The translations under genes and the position numbers were made by a program. From contig NZ_JAVJSE010000041.1 of assembly GCF_040219615.1 (NCBI RefSeq), positions 496,001 through 560,000 of the forward strand: DNA of 64,000 nucleotides, written 5' to 3'. Positions 52,477 to 61,880 of this stretch are shown one piece after another; within the stretch, counting starts at the first letter, position 1, and every line of letters begins with the position of its first letter. The notes under the pieces are model-generated. The model worked only from the letters and a program-made list of their open reading frames with translations. It did not search any database and was not told the DNA's origin. The stretch comes from Thalassobaculum_A sp040219615 (GTDB lineage: Bacteria > Pseudomonadota > Alphaproteobacteria > Thalassobaculales > Thalassobaculaceae).

Positions 52477-54385
52477 ACGTCCCCCGCCCGTCCTCGCGCG
52501 TGGCCTTGGCGATCTCCTCGGCCGGGATGTCGTCGAAGCTGGCGTAGTTCATCCGGTACAGCCGGGCATACAGGCCGCCGGCCGCCACCAGGGCGTCGTG
52601 CCTGCCTTCCTCGATCTTGCGGCCGTCCTGCAGCACGATGATCCGGTCGGCGCCGCGGATGGTCGCCAGCCGGTGTGCGATCACCAGGGCGGTGCGGCCA
52701 TGCAGCAGCCGCGCAAGCGCCCGCTGGATCTCCAGCTCGGTGTAGCTGTCGACATTGGCGGTCGCCTCGTCCAGCACCAGGATGCGGGCGTCGGCCACCA
52801 GGGCCCGGGCGAAACTGATCAGCTGGCGCTGGCCGAGCGACAGGTTGGCGCCGCGCTGCTCGAGCATGGTGTCGTAGCCCTTCGGCAGGCGCAGGATGAA
52901 GTCGTGGGCGCCGACCGCCCTGGCCGCCGCCTCGACGTCGGCGCGGGTCGCCCCCGCCTTGGCGTAGCGGATGTTCTCCTCGATGGTGGTCGAGAACAGG
53001 AACGGCTCCTGCAGCACCATGGCGATGTGGCGGCCGAGCGAGGCCTGGGTGACGCGGCGCACGTCGCGGCCGCCGACCAGCACCTCGCCCTGCCAGACGT
53101 CGTAGAACCGGTGCACCAGCGCGGTGGTGCTGGTCTTGCCGCTGCCGGTCGGGCCGACCAGCGCCACGGTCTCACCCGGCGCCACCTTGAAGCTGACGTC
53201 GTGCAGCACCGGGTTGCCCGACTCGTAGCCGAAGGTGACCCCGCGGAACTCGACCGCGCCGTCGATCTCGGCCGGGTCCTCGGCGTCCGGCGCGTCCTTG
53301 ACCTCGACCTCGACGTCGGTGACCTCGAAGATCCGCTGCCCGGCCGCCATGGCGCGCTGCATGATGCTGTACTGCAGGGTCAGCGACCGGATCGGGTCGA
53401 AGAACCGCTGCACGTAGAACAGGAACGCCACCATCACGCCGATGTCGAGGCTGTCGGACAGCACCATCGAGCCGCCGGCCACCACCACGATCGCCATCGC
53501 CGAGCCGGTCAGGGTGTCGACGATCGGGATCATCACGTTGGTGAACTTCGAGGCCTTCAGATGGGCCAGCAGGTTGGTGCGGGCCTTGCCCTCGAACAGC
53601 CGGAAGTTGACGTCCTCGCGTCCGAGTTCCTGGATCGCCCTGATGCCGTGGACGTTCTCGGCGAGCGCGGCGTTCACCGAGCTGCTGGCCTCGCGCGCCG
53701 CCATGAACGCCTTGCGGGCCAGCGGCAGCCAGACGATCCGCACCAGCAGCAGCAGCGGCACCACCGACAGGGTCAGGCCGCCGAGCACCGGATCCAGGCT
53801 CAGCACCACCGCGACGATGCCGAACAGCAGCACCAGGTCGCCGATCGCGAAGATCGAGGACTCCAGGAACTCCTGCAGGGCGTAGACGTCGCCCTGCAGC
53901 CGCGACATCAGTCGGCCGACCTCGGTCTTGTCCATGAACGACAGCGAGACGACCTGGAGATGCGCGTACATCGCCCGGCGCAGGTCGAACAGCAGATGCT
54001 GGGCGGTCCGGCTGACGGTCGCCTCCATCACGTGGTTGGCGGCGTAGTTCAGCGCCACGACGCCCACGAACACGCCGACGAACAGCTGCAGCAGGCCGAG
54101 GTCGCGAATCTGCTCGGCCAGCGCATGGTCGATGGCCGCCCGCACGATCAGCGGGATCGACAACTGGGTGGCGGTGAATGTCAGCACCGCGACGATACCC
54201 AGCGCGATGCGCCGGCGGTACGGCGCCAGATAGGTCAGGAACCGCTTCACCACCCAGGGGTCGAAGGCGCGGCCGAACAGCTCCTCGTCCTGGTCGATCT
54301 GCGAGCCGACCACGGCCAGCGGCGACGGACGGTCGCGACGCTCGGCGGGATGCGGGGCGGTCGGCGTGGTCTCGGGCGTGCTCAT
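52475..54385 (-). CDS. ABC exporter half-transporter with canonical Walker B Glu
   Basis: The 636-residue half-transporter has six predicted helices in residues about 40-340 and an NBD with Walker A GPTGSGKTS, Walker B VLDEATANVD and H-loop IAHRLATI. Its signature motif reads LSLGQRQ rather than LSGGQ. It overlaps the preceding half-transporter gene by ATGA, so the two form one heterodimer. The canonical Glu and altered signature fit the partner role in an asymmetric exporter. The substrate (drug, lipid or peptide) is unknown. Confidence 0.93.
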   Translation of the reverse strand: MSTPETTPTAPHPAERRDRPSPLAVVGSQIDQDEELFGRAFDPWVVKRFLTYLAPYRRRIALGIVAVLTFTATQLSIPLIVRAAIDHALAEQIRDLGLLQLFVGVFVGVVALNYAANHVMEATVSRTAQHLLFDLRRAMYAHLQVVSLSFMDKTEVGRLMSRLQGDVYALQEFLESSIFAIGDLVLLFGIVAVVLSLDPVLGGLTLSVVPLLLLVRIVWLPLARKAFMAAREASSSVNAALAENVHGIRAIQELGREDVNFRLFEGKARTNLLAHLKASKFTNVMIPIVDTLTGSAMAIVVVAGGSMVLSDSLDIGVMVAFLFYVQRFFDPIRSLTLQYSIMQRAMAAGQRIFEVTDVEVEVKDAPDAEDPAEIDGAVEFRGVTFGYESGNPVLHDVSFKVAPGETVALVGPTGSGKTSTTALVHRFYDVWQGEVLVGGRDVRRVTQASLGRHIAMVLQEPFLFSTTIEENIRYAKAGATRADVEAAARAVGAHDFILRLPKGYDTMLEQRGANLSLGQRQLISFARALVADARILVLDEATANVDSYTELEIQRALARLLHGRTALVIAHRLATIRGADRIIVLQDGRKIEEGRHDALVAAGGLYARLYRMNYASFDDIPAEEIAKATREDGRGT

Positions 54386-56262
54386 GACGGCGCCCCCTCG
54401 CCGGCATTCGGTTCGGTGCTGCGGGCCTGCAGGTCGTAGAGCTGGCGGTAGCGTCCGCCGGCGGCCATCAGCGCGTCGTGGCTGCCGCGCTCGACGATCC
54501 GGCCGGCCTCCAGGAACAGGATCTCGTCGGCATGCATCAGGGCACTCAGGCGGTGGGCGATCACGATCACTGCGCGGTCGGCGGTGAACTCCTTCAGGGC
54601 CTCGCGGATCCGGCGCTCGGTGGCGGCGTCGACGGCGGCGGTCGAGTCGTCGAACACCAGGATCCGGGCGTCGGGCAGCACGGCCCGGGCGATCGAGAGG
54701 CGCTGGCGCTGGCCGCCCGACAGCGACACCCCGCGCTCGCCGACCAGGGTCTGGTAGGCCTGTGGCAGGCCCTTGATGTAGTTGTGCAGCTGTGCCATCT
54801 GCGCCGACTTCTCGATGTCGGTCCGGCCGGCCCAGGGATCGCCGTAGGCGACGTTGTGGTCGATGCTGGCGGTGAACAGGAACGGTTCCTGCGGGACGAT
54901 GCTGACGGCGGCGCGCAGCGACTTCAGGGTGACGCCGCGAATGTCCTGGCCGTCGATGCTGACGCTGCCCTCGGCGACGTCGTAGAACCGGCCGATGAGC
55001 TGGGCGATCGTCGTCTTCCCGGACCCCGGCGGGCCGACGATGCCGATCATCCTGCCCGGGCGGGCCTCGAACGAGATGTCGCTCAAGGTGCGGTCGTCGC
55101 CGGCCGCCGCCGGATAGCGGAAGCCGACGCCCTCGAACCGCAGCGCGCCCTCGGTCACCACGAGCGGCCGGGCGTCCGGGGCGTCGGCGATCGACGGCTG
55201 CAGGTCGAGCACGTTGAACAGCCGGCCGCCGCAGGTCGAGGCGCGGGCGATCGAATTGATCATCCAGCCGATCTGCCGCACCGGCATCTGCAGGATCAGC
55301 ATGAAGGCCAGCGCCTCGGTGAGCTGGCCGAGCGTCACCTCGCCGGCGATCACCTTGGCGCCGCCGACCCAGAGCGTCAGCGCCATCGCCAGGAAGTACA
55401 CGAAGGTCATCTGGGTGGTCGACAGCACGAACAGCCGCACCCGCCGGCTGGCGATCGCCAGCGCGGTGTCGGAGATCGCGTCGTAGCGCGTCATCTCGTG
55501 GGCCTGGGCCGCGAAGGCGCGGACCACCCGGATGCCGCCCAGGTTCTCCTCCATCACCTTGGTCAGCAGCGACATCTGGTCCTGCAGGGCGATCCAGGTG
55601 TCGCGCAGCTTCAGCCGGGCGATCGAGGCGCGCACCCCGACGATCGGCACGAAGCTCAGCGCCGCCAGCGCCAGGACCGGATCGTTGCGGAACAGCACCA
55701 CCGCCCCGCCGCCGATCAGCACGGTCAGCAGGATCGAGCGCAGAACCCCGGTGTCGACCCACAGCCTTACCCCCTCGATGTCGAGGATGCCGCGGGTCAT
55801 CAGGTCGCCGGTATGCACCCGGTCGTGCCAGGAAAGGCTGAGTTCCTGGAGCTTGCGGTAGTAGTCGAGCCGCAGGCGGTAGCCGATCAGCTGGCCGACC
55901 GCCTCGCCCTGGTAGTTCTGCAGCATGGTGAAGGCGCCGCGCGCGACCGCCGCGCCCAGCAGCAGCAGCGCGGTGGCCAGCAGCGCATCCTCGGCGGCCG
56001 CGCTCGCCACGTCGCCGGCGGCGGCCCCCGCCAACAGGCCGCGCGCCTGGTCGACGGCCCGGCCGAGATATTGCGGCACCAGCAGCTGGAAGCCGCCGGC
56101 GCACAGCGTCGCGACCACGGCCACAGCCATCCGCGCGCGGTGGCGGAACGCCATGGCGGTGATGCGCCACAGCACGGACGTGTCGAGCTTCGAGACGTCG
56201 ATGCTGTATTCCGCGTCGACGGCGATGTCGACGCGCTTGGCTGGCTTCTGGGACCGGGTCAT
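54382..56262 (-). CDS. ABC exporter half-transporter with degenerate Walker B
   Basis: The 626-residue half-transporter has membrane helices in residues about 35-335 and an NBD with Walker A GPPGSGKTT, intact signature LSGGQRQRLS and Walker B VFDDSTAAVD, where the catalytic Glu is Asp. This is the degenerate side seen in heterodimeric exporters of the BmrC/TM287 type. The ATG at 56262 precedes SQKPAKRVD. It is the first gene of the exporter pair. Confidence 0.92.
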   Translation of the reverse strand: MTRSQKPAKRVDIAVDAEYSIDVSKLDTSVLWRITAMAFRHRARMAVAVVATLCAGGFQLLVPQYLGRAVDQARGLLAGAAAGDVASAAAEDALLATALLLLGAAVARGAFTMLQNYQGEAVGQLIGYRLRLDYYRKLQELSLSWHDRVHTGDLMTRGILDIEGVRLWVDTGVLRSILLTVLIGGGAVVLFRNDPVLALAALSFVPIVGVRASIARLKLRDTWIALQDQMSLLTKVMEENLGGIRVVRAFAAQAHEMTRYDAISDTALAIASRRVRLFVLSTTQMTFVYFLAMALTLWVGGAKVIAGEVTLGQLTEALAFMLILQMPVRQIGWMINSIARASTCGGRLFNVLDLQPSIADAPDARPLVVTEGALRFEGVGFRYPAAAGDDRTLSDISFEARPGRMIGIVGPPGSGKTTIAQLIGRFYDVAEGSVSIDGQDIRGVTLKSLRAAVSIVPQEPFLFTASIDHNVAYGDPWAGRTDIEKSAQMAQLHNYIKGLPQAYQTLVGERGVSLSGGQRQRLSIARAVLPDARILVFDDSTAAVDAATERRIREALKEFTADRAVIVIAHRLSALMHADEILFLEAGRIVERGSHDALMAAGGRYRQLYDLQARSTEPNAGEGAPS

Positions 56263-56409
56263 CGGGTGCCGGGGTGGGTTCCGGAACGGGGCCGAGACTA
56301 TGCCACGGTCTCGCGCCGGGGAACACCCGCGGGCGAGCTCGACCGTACTTGCGGGTCCCGCGCTCTCCGTGCGTTGATCGACCGAATGCCCATCCGAGGA
56401 ATCGCTCCC

Positions 56410-58110
56410 ATGAAAGCCACTGCCGGTCGCATCCTGTACGAAACCCTGAAGGCCCACGGCGTGTCCTGCCTGTTCGGGATGGAGGACCCGATCCACGTGT
56501 TCCACGCGGTCGACCGCGCGGCCACCCGGGTCGTCACCGTACGCGACGAGAAGCACGGCGCGATCATGGCCCACGGCTATGCCCAGGCCACCGGCCGCCC
56601 CGGCGTGTGCACCGCCACCTCGGGCCCCGGCGCCACCAACCTGATCACCGGGTTGCTGGAGGCGCTGCAGTCCTCGGTGCCGGTGGTGGCGCTGGTCCAG
56701 GACCATCCGCTGCGGATCAAGGGCCGCCACGCCGGCAGCGCGCTCGACCATGTTGCCGCCCTGACGCCGTTCGCCAAGGCGGTGTTGCGCATCGACCTGG
56801 CCGAACGCACCGCCGAGCTGACCCGCTCGGCCCTGCGGATCGCCACATCCGGACGGCCGGGCCCGGTCGTCCTGCTCTGCCCGACCGACGTGATGGCGGC
56901 CGAGACCGAGGGCGACCCCTGTGCCGACGCGCCCTACACCCGGTTCCCGGCGGTCCGCACCCGCGCCGACGCCGCCGCCCTCGCCCGTGCCGCCGACCTT
57001 CTGGCCGGCGCCGAGCGGCCGCTGATCGTCGCCGGCGGCGGCAGCGTCGCGTCCGGCGCCTTCGCCGAGATCGCCGAGCTGGCGGAACGCTTCGCCGCCC
57101 CGGTCGCGACCACCATGACCGGCAAGGGCGCGATCGCCGACGGCCACCCGCTGTCGGCCGGCGTGCTCGGCACCTCGACCGGCGGGCTGTACGGCCGCGG
57201 CAAGGTTTCCAACACCCTGCTGGACGAGGCCGACGTGGTCTTCGTGCTCGGTTCGCGCACCGGGCAGATCTGCTACTCGAACTGGACCCTGCCGAAGCCG
57301 GGCACGGCGCTGATCCACCTGGACGTCGACCCGGCCGAGATCGGCCGCAACTTCCCGACCGACGTGCCGATGGTCGGCGACGTGCGCGACAGCCTGCGCG
57401 ACCTCCTGGCGCATTGCCGGGCGAACGGCCTGGAGCGCAAGGACCGCGGCAACGGCGGCCGCATGGCGGTGCTGAAGGAACAGGTCGAGCGCGAGCTCGC
57501 CGTGGTCGCCGGCTCCGACCGCCGGCCGATGCGCCCGGAGCGGGTGATGGCCGAGATCGGCCGGCTGACCGACGCCTCGACGATGATCGTGACCGACGCC
57601 AGCTACGTCACCGGCTGGGCCATGAGCCAGCTCGACGTGCCGGTCGCCGGCCGCTTCATGCTGTCGCCGCGCGGCACCGCCGGGATCGGATGGAGCCTGC
57701 CGGCGGCGATCGGCGCCAGGCTCGGCGACCCGTCACGCACCGTGGTCTGCGTCACCGGCGACGGCGGCTTCGGCTATGTGATGAACGAGCTGGAGACCGC
57801 GGCGCGCTACGGCGTGAAGGTGCTGACGGTGGTGTTCAACAACTCGACCCTCGGATTCCAGCGTCACTGGGAGCAGCTGGCGATGGGCAGCTACATGGAC
57901 TGCGATTTCCTGGAGGTCGACTATTCCGAGGTGGCGCGGGCCCTGAAATGCGCCGGCGAGAGCGTGACCGACCCGGCCGACCTGCCGGCCGCCCTGGCGC
58001 GCGGCCTGGCCTGCGACGGGCCCTACCTGATCAACGCGGTGATCGACCCGGAGGCGGCGGCGCCGATCATGGGCTTCGACAAGCCGATCCCGGCCGACGC
58101 GGCGCACTGA
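56410..58110 (+). CDS. ThDP-dependent acetolactate synthase-like enzyme
   Basis: The 566-residue enzyme has the catalytic Glu in VTVRDEKHGAIMAHG and the ThDP/Mg motif GDGGFGYVMNELETAARYG...NN. The three-domain order (pyrimidine-binding, central, PP-binding) is intact. It resembles acetolactate synthase large subunits, but no small regulatory subunit gene is nearby. Other 2-oxoacid ligases or decarboxylases are possible. The start at 56410 has GAGGAA 8 bases upstream. It is followed after three bases by the transglutaminase-like gene. Confidence 0.88.
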   Translation: MKATAGRILYETLKAHGVSCLFGMEDPIHVFHAVDRAATRVVTVRDEKHGAIMAHGYAQATGRPGVCTATSGPGATNLITGLLEALQSSVPVVALVQDHPLRIKGRHAGSALDHVAALTPFAKAVLRIDLAERTAELTRSALRIATSGRPGPVVLLCPTDVMAAETEGDPCADAPYTRFPAVRTRADAAALARAADLLAGAERPLIVAGGGSVASGAFAEIAELAERFAAPVATTMTGKGAIADGHPLSAGVLGTSTGGLYGRGKVSNTLLDEADVVFVLGSRTGQICYSNWTLPKPGTALIHLDVDPAEIGRNFPTDVPMVGDVRDSLRDLLAHCRANGLERKDRGNGGRMAVLKEQVERELAVVAGSDRRPMRPERVMAEIGRLTDASTMIVTDASYVTGWAMSQLDVPVAGRFMLSPRGTAGIGWSLPAAIGARLGDPSRTVVCVTGDGGFGYVMNELETAARYGVKVLTVVFNNSTLGFQRHWEQLAMGSYMDCDFLEVDYSEVARALKCAGESVTDPADLPAALARGLACDGPYLINAVIDPEAAAPIMGFDKPIPADAAH

Positions 58111-58113
58111 TCG

Positions 58114-58938
58114 ATGACGGCCGGCCCGCAGGACTGGTATGTGCGGCACGGCCCGCTGACCGATCCCGAACCGTTCGGGGCAATGCTCGACAGCCTGCCG
58201 AACGGGGTGGGCGGGCTGGTCGAGGTCGTCCAGGGCCTGCTGATCCACGATGCGGGCCTGCACCTGTACGACCTGGCCGCCGCCGACTTCGCCGCCGCCT
58301 CGCGCGAGACCCGGCCGGTGTCGGAACGCCTGTCGGCCCTCGCCGCCGCCCCGTTGACGACCGCCCGCGCGCCCGCCGGGCGGATCTTCGCTACCTGCCG
58401 GGACTACGCGCTGCTGCTCACGGCCTTCCTGCGCCACAAGGGCGTCGCGGCCCGCGTGCGCTGCGGCTTCGCAGACTATCTCCGGCCGGGCTTCCATGCC
58501 GACCACTGGGTGTGCGAATACCGGCACGACGACGGGGGACGCTGGGCGTTCGCCGACGCCCAGATGGACGCTGCGCATCGTCGGCACCTCGGCATCGCCT
58601 TCGACCCTGCCAGGCTGCCCGCCGGCCGCTTCCTGACCGCCGGCGAGGCCTGGAGGCTGGTGCGGTCGGGTGCCGCCGACCCCGCGGCCTTCGGCCACGG
58701 TACCGCCTGCGGCGAGTGGTTCCTGCGGGTCAACCTCGCCCGCGACCTGCTGGCGCTCGGCAAGCGGGAGGTCTCAGACTGGGACGGCTGGCGGGATGCC
58801 GGGCCGGCGCACCGCCGGCTCGACGATGAGGCCCGGCGCCGGTGCGACGCGATCGCAGCGACCGCAGCCGGTGCCGACCGCGGCCCGGGAGTGATTCCGG
58901 CCGATCTCGCCGGCCGGCTGGATCCGTTCTGGCGCTAA
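58114..58938 (+). CDS. Transglutaminase-like superfamily protein
   Basis: The 274-residue protein has the Cys-His-Asp core of papain/transglutaminase folds: Cys in FATCRDYALLLTAFLRHKG (about residue 91), His in FHADHWVCEY and Asp in AFADAQMD. Many such bacterial proteins are amidases or peptidases without cross-linking activity. It is probably translated with the ThDP enzyme. Its TAA overlaps the stop of the convergent gene (CTAA). Confidence 0.85.
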   Translation: MTAGPQDWYVRHGPLTDPEPFGAMLDSLPNGVGGLVEVVQGLLIHDAGLHLYDLAAADFAAASRETRPVSERLSALAAAPLTTARAPAGRIFATCRDYALLLTAFLRHKGVAARVRCGFADYLRPGFHADHWVCEYRHDDGGRWAFADAQMDAAHRRHLGIAFDPARLPAGRFLTAGEAWRLVRSGAADPAAFGHGTACGEWFLRVNLARDLLALGKREVSDWDGWRDAGPAHRRLDDEARRRCDAIAATAAGADRGPGVIPADLAGRLDPFWR

Positions 58939-60572
58939 GGGGCCGGTGCGGCAGTCCCGACGGCAGAAGGTTCGACAGGCGTCGACGGCTCGCGGGGCAG
59001 CAGCCGGTGCAGCAGCCAGACCGACCGCTCGTACAGGCTCGACAGCGCGAACAGCGCCTGGTGCGCGTCGCGATCGAGCGCCGGCATGTCGTTGACCAGC
59101 CGCTCACGCATCCGCTGGATCGTCTCGGCCCGGTCCGATGTGAGTCGGCTTATCGTCTCGATGTCCTCGGCGTCGGGCGCGATCAGGGTCTCCGCGACGG
59201 CCCCCACCAGGAAGTGCAGGCTTTCCGCCATCGCCGCGACGCTGGGAGCGAGACCGGGAAACGGAGCGGCGGCCTTGGCGGTGGCGACGAACGCCGTGAC
59301 GGTCTCGGTCAGGTCCTTCGCCAGTTGCACGCGGTGACCCAGCAGCGTTCCGCCGATCAGGAACGACCGCGACTGGCTCTGGTCCTGCACCTCCTGGATG
59401 AAGATCTCGATACGGGAGGCCAGGGCGAGATTGGCGTCGTGGAGAACCGCCGGGGTGTGCGCCGGCGTCCGCGTCGGATCGGTGCCGATGGCCTCGATCA
59501 TGACGCCGAGGTTCGGCAGCAGGCGCGACATTTCCTTCTCGGCCAACAGCGGGGCGGTCTCGGAATCGGCGTACGGTTCCGCCGGCAGGTAGCGTGGCGA
59601 CGCCAGCCGGTCGACCTTGGAGACCCGCACCAGTCGCACCGCCAGCCCCAGACTGCGATCCCGGAACGCCAGGGCGATGAGGATCGTGCCCGCCTCCCAC
59701 AGAACGATGATCATCACGCCGCGCGACGCCAGGCTGTCGGGAGGCAGCCATGCGGTCAGAAGGGAGACCGGGGCGCTCATGCCGCTCCACTCGAGCACCA
59801 GCAGACCCGTGACCAGCAGCGCAGCGGCGGACTGGTTGGCCACATTGAAATAGGCGAGCGACTGGGTCGCCCGATCGAAGCGGCGCATGTAGAGCGAGGT
59901 CTTGGACAGGTTGCCGAACATCCCGCCGACCAGCAGGAACCCGGCGATCAGGAACTCCATCGAACCCGACGCCACCAGGGACACCGTGACGATCGCGATC
60001 ACCAGCACCGGCATAACGAAGCCGATGGACAGCCCGATGGCCAGCGCCACCAGCGGGTGGTGGGCGGCGACCAGCAGCGCTGCGTCCAGCAGTGCCGTTC
60101 CCTTCATCAGGAAGGCCGCTTCCCGCATCAGGTCGATGCCGAGGATGAGCAGGCCGGCCCCCAGGAGGGCCTGGACAAAATGGCGCGTCCGCTCGCGCCG
60201 GTGCAGGTCCAGCAGGTACATGACGCCGGCGGCGCCCAGCAGAGCCTCGTCGAGCAGGCTCGCATCGATGGCGAGCAGGAAGATGATCGGCGAGCCGCCG
60301 ATGTTGGACCATACGATCACGTCGGCGCCGCGCTTCAGACTGAGCGCCCGGGCCGCCACCATGCCGGCGACGGTGTAGAAGAGCACGCTGGTCTTGAGTG
60401 TCAGCGGGCCGGTGATCAGGCCGAACAAGGCCGCATAGGGATAGGACCGCGTCAGGCGCCGCAGGACCCGCCGGAAGCGATGACTGACCATCTCGCGGGC
60501 GCCCGCGGTCAGCAGCTTCATGCTCATGAAGAGCACGCCGAACCCGGCGACGAGCGTGATGAGGATCGTCAT
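58935..60572 (-). CDS. Divergent Na/Pi-cotransporter-like membrane protein
   Basis: The 545-residue protein has about 8-10 hydrophobic segments in residues 1-310 and a helical PhoU-like C-terminus (from about 340). It looks like a Na/Pi cotransporter II family member, but the usual QSSSA motif is absent: the first repeat reads ITGPLTLKTSVLFYT and the second VANQSAAALLVT. Phosphate transport is therefore uncertain. ATG 60572 is preferred over a GTG five codons earlier; neither has a strong ribosome site. Confidence 0.75.
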   Translation of the reverse strand: MTILITLVAGFGVLFMSMKLLTAGAREMVSHRFRRVLRRLTRSYPYAALFGLITGPLTLKTSVLFYTVAGMVAARALSLKRGADVIVWSNIGGSPIIFLLAIDASLLDEALLGAAGVMYLLDLHRRERTRHFVQALLGAGLLILGIDLMREAAFLMKGTALLDAALLVAAHHPLVALAIGLSIGFVMPVLVIAIVTVSLVASGSMEFLIAGFLLVGGMFGNLSKTSLYMRRFDRATQSLAYFNVANQSAAALLVTGLLVLEWSGMSAPVSLLTAWLPPDSLASRGVMIIVLWEAGTILIALAFRDRSLGLAVRLVRVSKVDRLASPRYLPAEPYADSETAPLLAEKEMSRLLPNLGVMIEAIGTDPTRTPAHTPAVLHDANLALASRIEIFIQEVQDQSQSRSFLIGGTLLGHRVQLAKDLTETVTAFVATAKAAAPFPGLAPSVAAMAESLHFLVGAVAETLIAPDAEDIETISRLTSDRAETIQRMRERLVNDMPALDRDAHQALFALSSLYERSVWLLHRLLPREPSTPVEPSAVGTAAPAP

Positions 60573-60781
60573 GGCCGATCGCGTCACAGCAATTGCGGGA
60601 GCCCTGCGGCCGACCGCCGTCTACGCGCCCGCTCGCACCGCGGCGTTTATGACAACGGACAGTCGACGTCCAGTCGAACATGCGCGACGGACCTCGACCA
60701 ATGTGCCCGGCAAAGGCAGTTCCGTTATGCGAAACGGCCCCTGACTACTGGGACTTCTCTTGGCATGGCCGACCGGGACGG

Positions 60782-61774
60782 TCAAACCTCGAGCAGGATC
60801 TTGCCGATGTGCTGGCTCGACTCCATCAGCGCGTGGGCGCCGGCGGCATCGGCCAGCGGGAAGGTCGAGTGGATCAGCGGCTTGACGGTGCGGGCTTCCA
60901 GCAGCGGCCAGACCTTCTCCTCGAGCTGGCGGGCGATCGCCGCCTTCTGGGCCACGGTGCGCGGCCGCAGGGTCGAGCCGGTGATGGTCAGGCGCTGGGT
61001 CATGACCTTCAGGAAGTTGAACTTGTCGACCACCGGCGGCTGCAGGAAGGCGATCTGCACCAGCCGCCCCTCCAGCTTCAGGCAGTCGATGTTGCGCTGA
61101 ATGTAGGGCCCGCCGACCATGTCGAGGATGACGTCGGCGCCGCCGGCTTCCTTCATCACCTCGACGAAGTCCTCCTGGCGGTAATCGATGCCCCGGGTCG
61201 CCCCGAGTTCCTCGCAGACCTTGGTTTTTTCGGCCGAGCCAGCGGTCGCGTAGACCGTGGCGCCGAAGGCATGGGCCAGCTGGATGGCCGTGGTGCCGAT
61301 CCCTGACGAGCCGCCGTGGATCAGGATGGTCTCGCCCTTCTGCAGGCGGCCGCGCTCGAACACGTTGGTCCAGACCGTGTAGTAGTTCTCCGGCAGCGCC
61401 GCCGCCTCGGCCAGGCTGTAGCCCTTGGGCAGCGGCGAGCAGGTGTCGGCCGGGGCCGTGCAGTACGCCGCATAGCCGCCGCCGGCCACCAGGGCGCAGA
61501 CCTGGTCGCCGACCTTCCAGCGCGTCACGCCGCCGCCGACCGCCGCCACCGTCCCGGCGATCTCCAGCCCGGGAATGTCGGAGGCGCCCGGCGGCGGCGG
61601 ATAGCCGCCGGCCCGCTGCAGGCAGTCCGGCCGGTTGACCCCGGCGAACGCCACCTTGACCAGCACCTCGCCCTCGCCGGCCTGCGGCACCGGCCGGGTC
61701 CCCGGCTTCAGCACCTCGGGGCCGCCGGGCTGGGTGATCTCGATCGCCGTCATGGTCGCGGGCAGGTCGGACAT
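60782..61774 (-). CDS. NAD(P)H quinone oxidoreductase (PIG3/zeta-crystallin type)
   Basis: The 330-residue zinc-free MDR enzyme has the N-terminal GroES-like fold (AGVNRPDCLQRAGGYPPPPGAS) and the nucleotide motif ILIHGGSSGIGTTAIQLA (about 152-169). PIG3-type features such as NYYTVWTNVFERG are present. It would reduce quinones with NADPH. A GGGAGAGAG site precedes the ATG. It stands alone, divergent from the glycosylase gene. Confidence 0.92.
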   Translation of the reverse strand: MSDLPATMTAIEITQPGGPEVLKPGTRPVPQAGEGEVLVKVAFAGVNRPDCLQRAGGYPPPPGASDIPGLEIAGTVAAVGGGVTRWKVGDQVCALVAGGGYAAYCTAPADTCSPLPKGYSLAEAAALPENYYTVWTNVFERGRLQKGETILIHGGSSGIGTTAIQLAHAFGATVYATAGSAEKTKVCEELGATRGIDYRQEDFVEVMKEAGGADVILDMVGGPYIQRNIDCLKLEGRLVQIAFLQPPVVDKFNFLKVMTQRLTITGSTLRPRTVAQKAAIARQLEEKVWPLLEARTVKPLIHSTFPLADAAGAHALMESSQHIGKILLEV

Positions 61775-61880
61775 GGCTCTCTCCCTGGATGACTTTCCCT
61801 CTACCTAGCCCGCCGGCCGCCGCGGGGAAAGTCCGACTCCCGGACTTGCCCGCGCCGTAGCGCCGGACGACACTCGTGCC

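Noticed and set aside
54478..56409. Long in-frame extension upstream of the ThDP enzyme
   Set aside because: It runs antisense through the ABC exporter gene; the ThDP enzyme has its own GAGGAA site and family-typical N-terminus at 56410.
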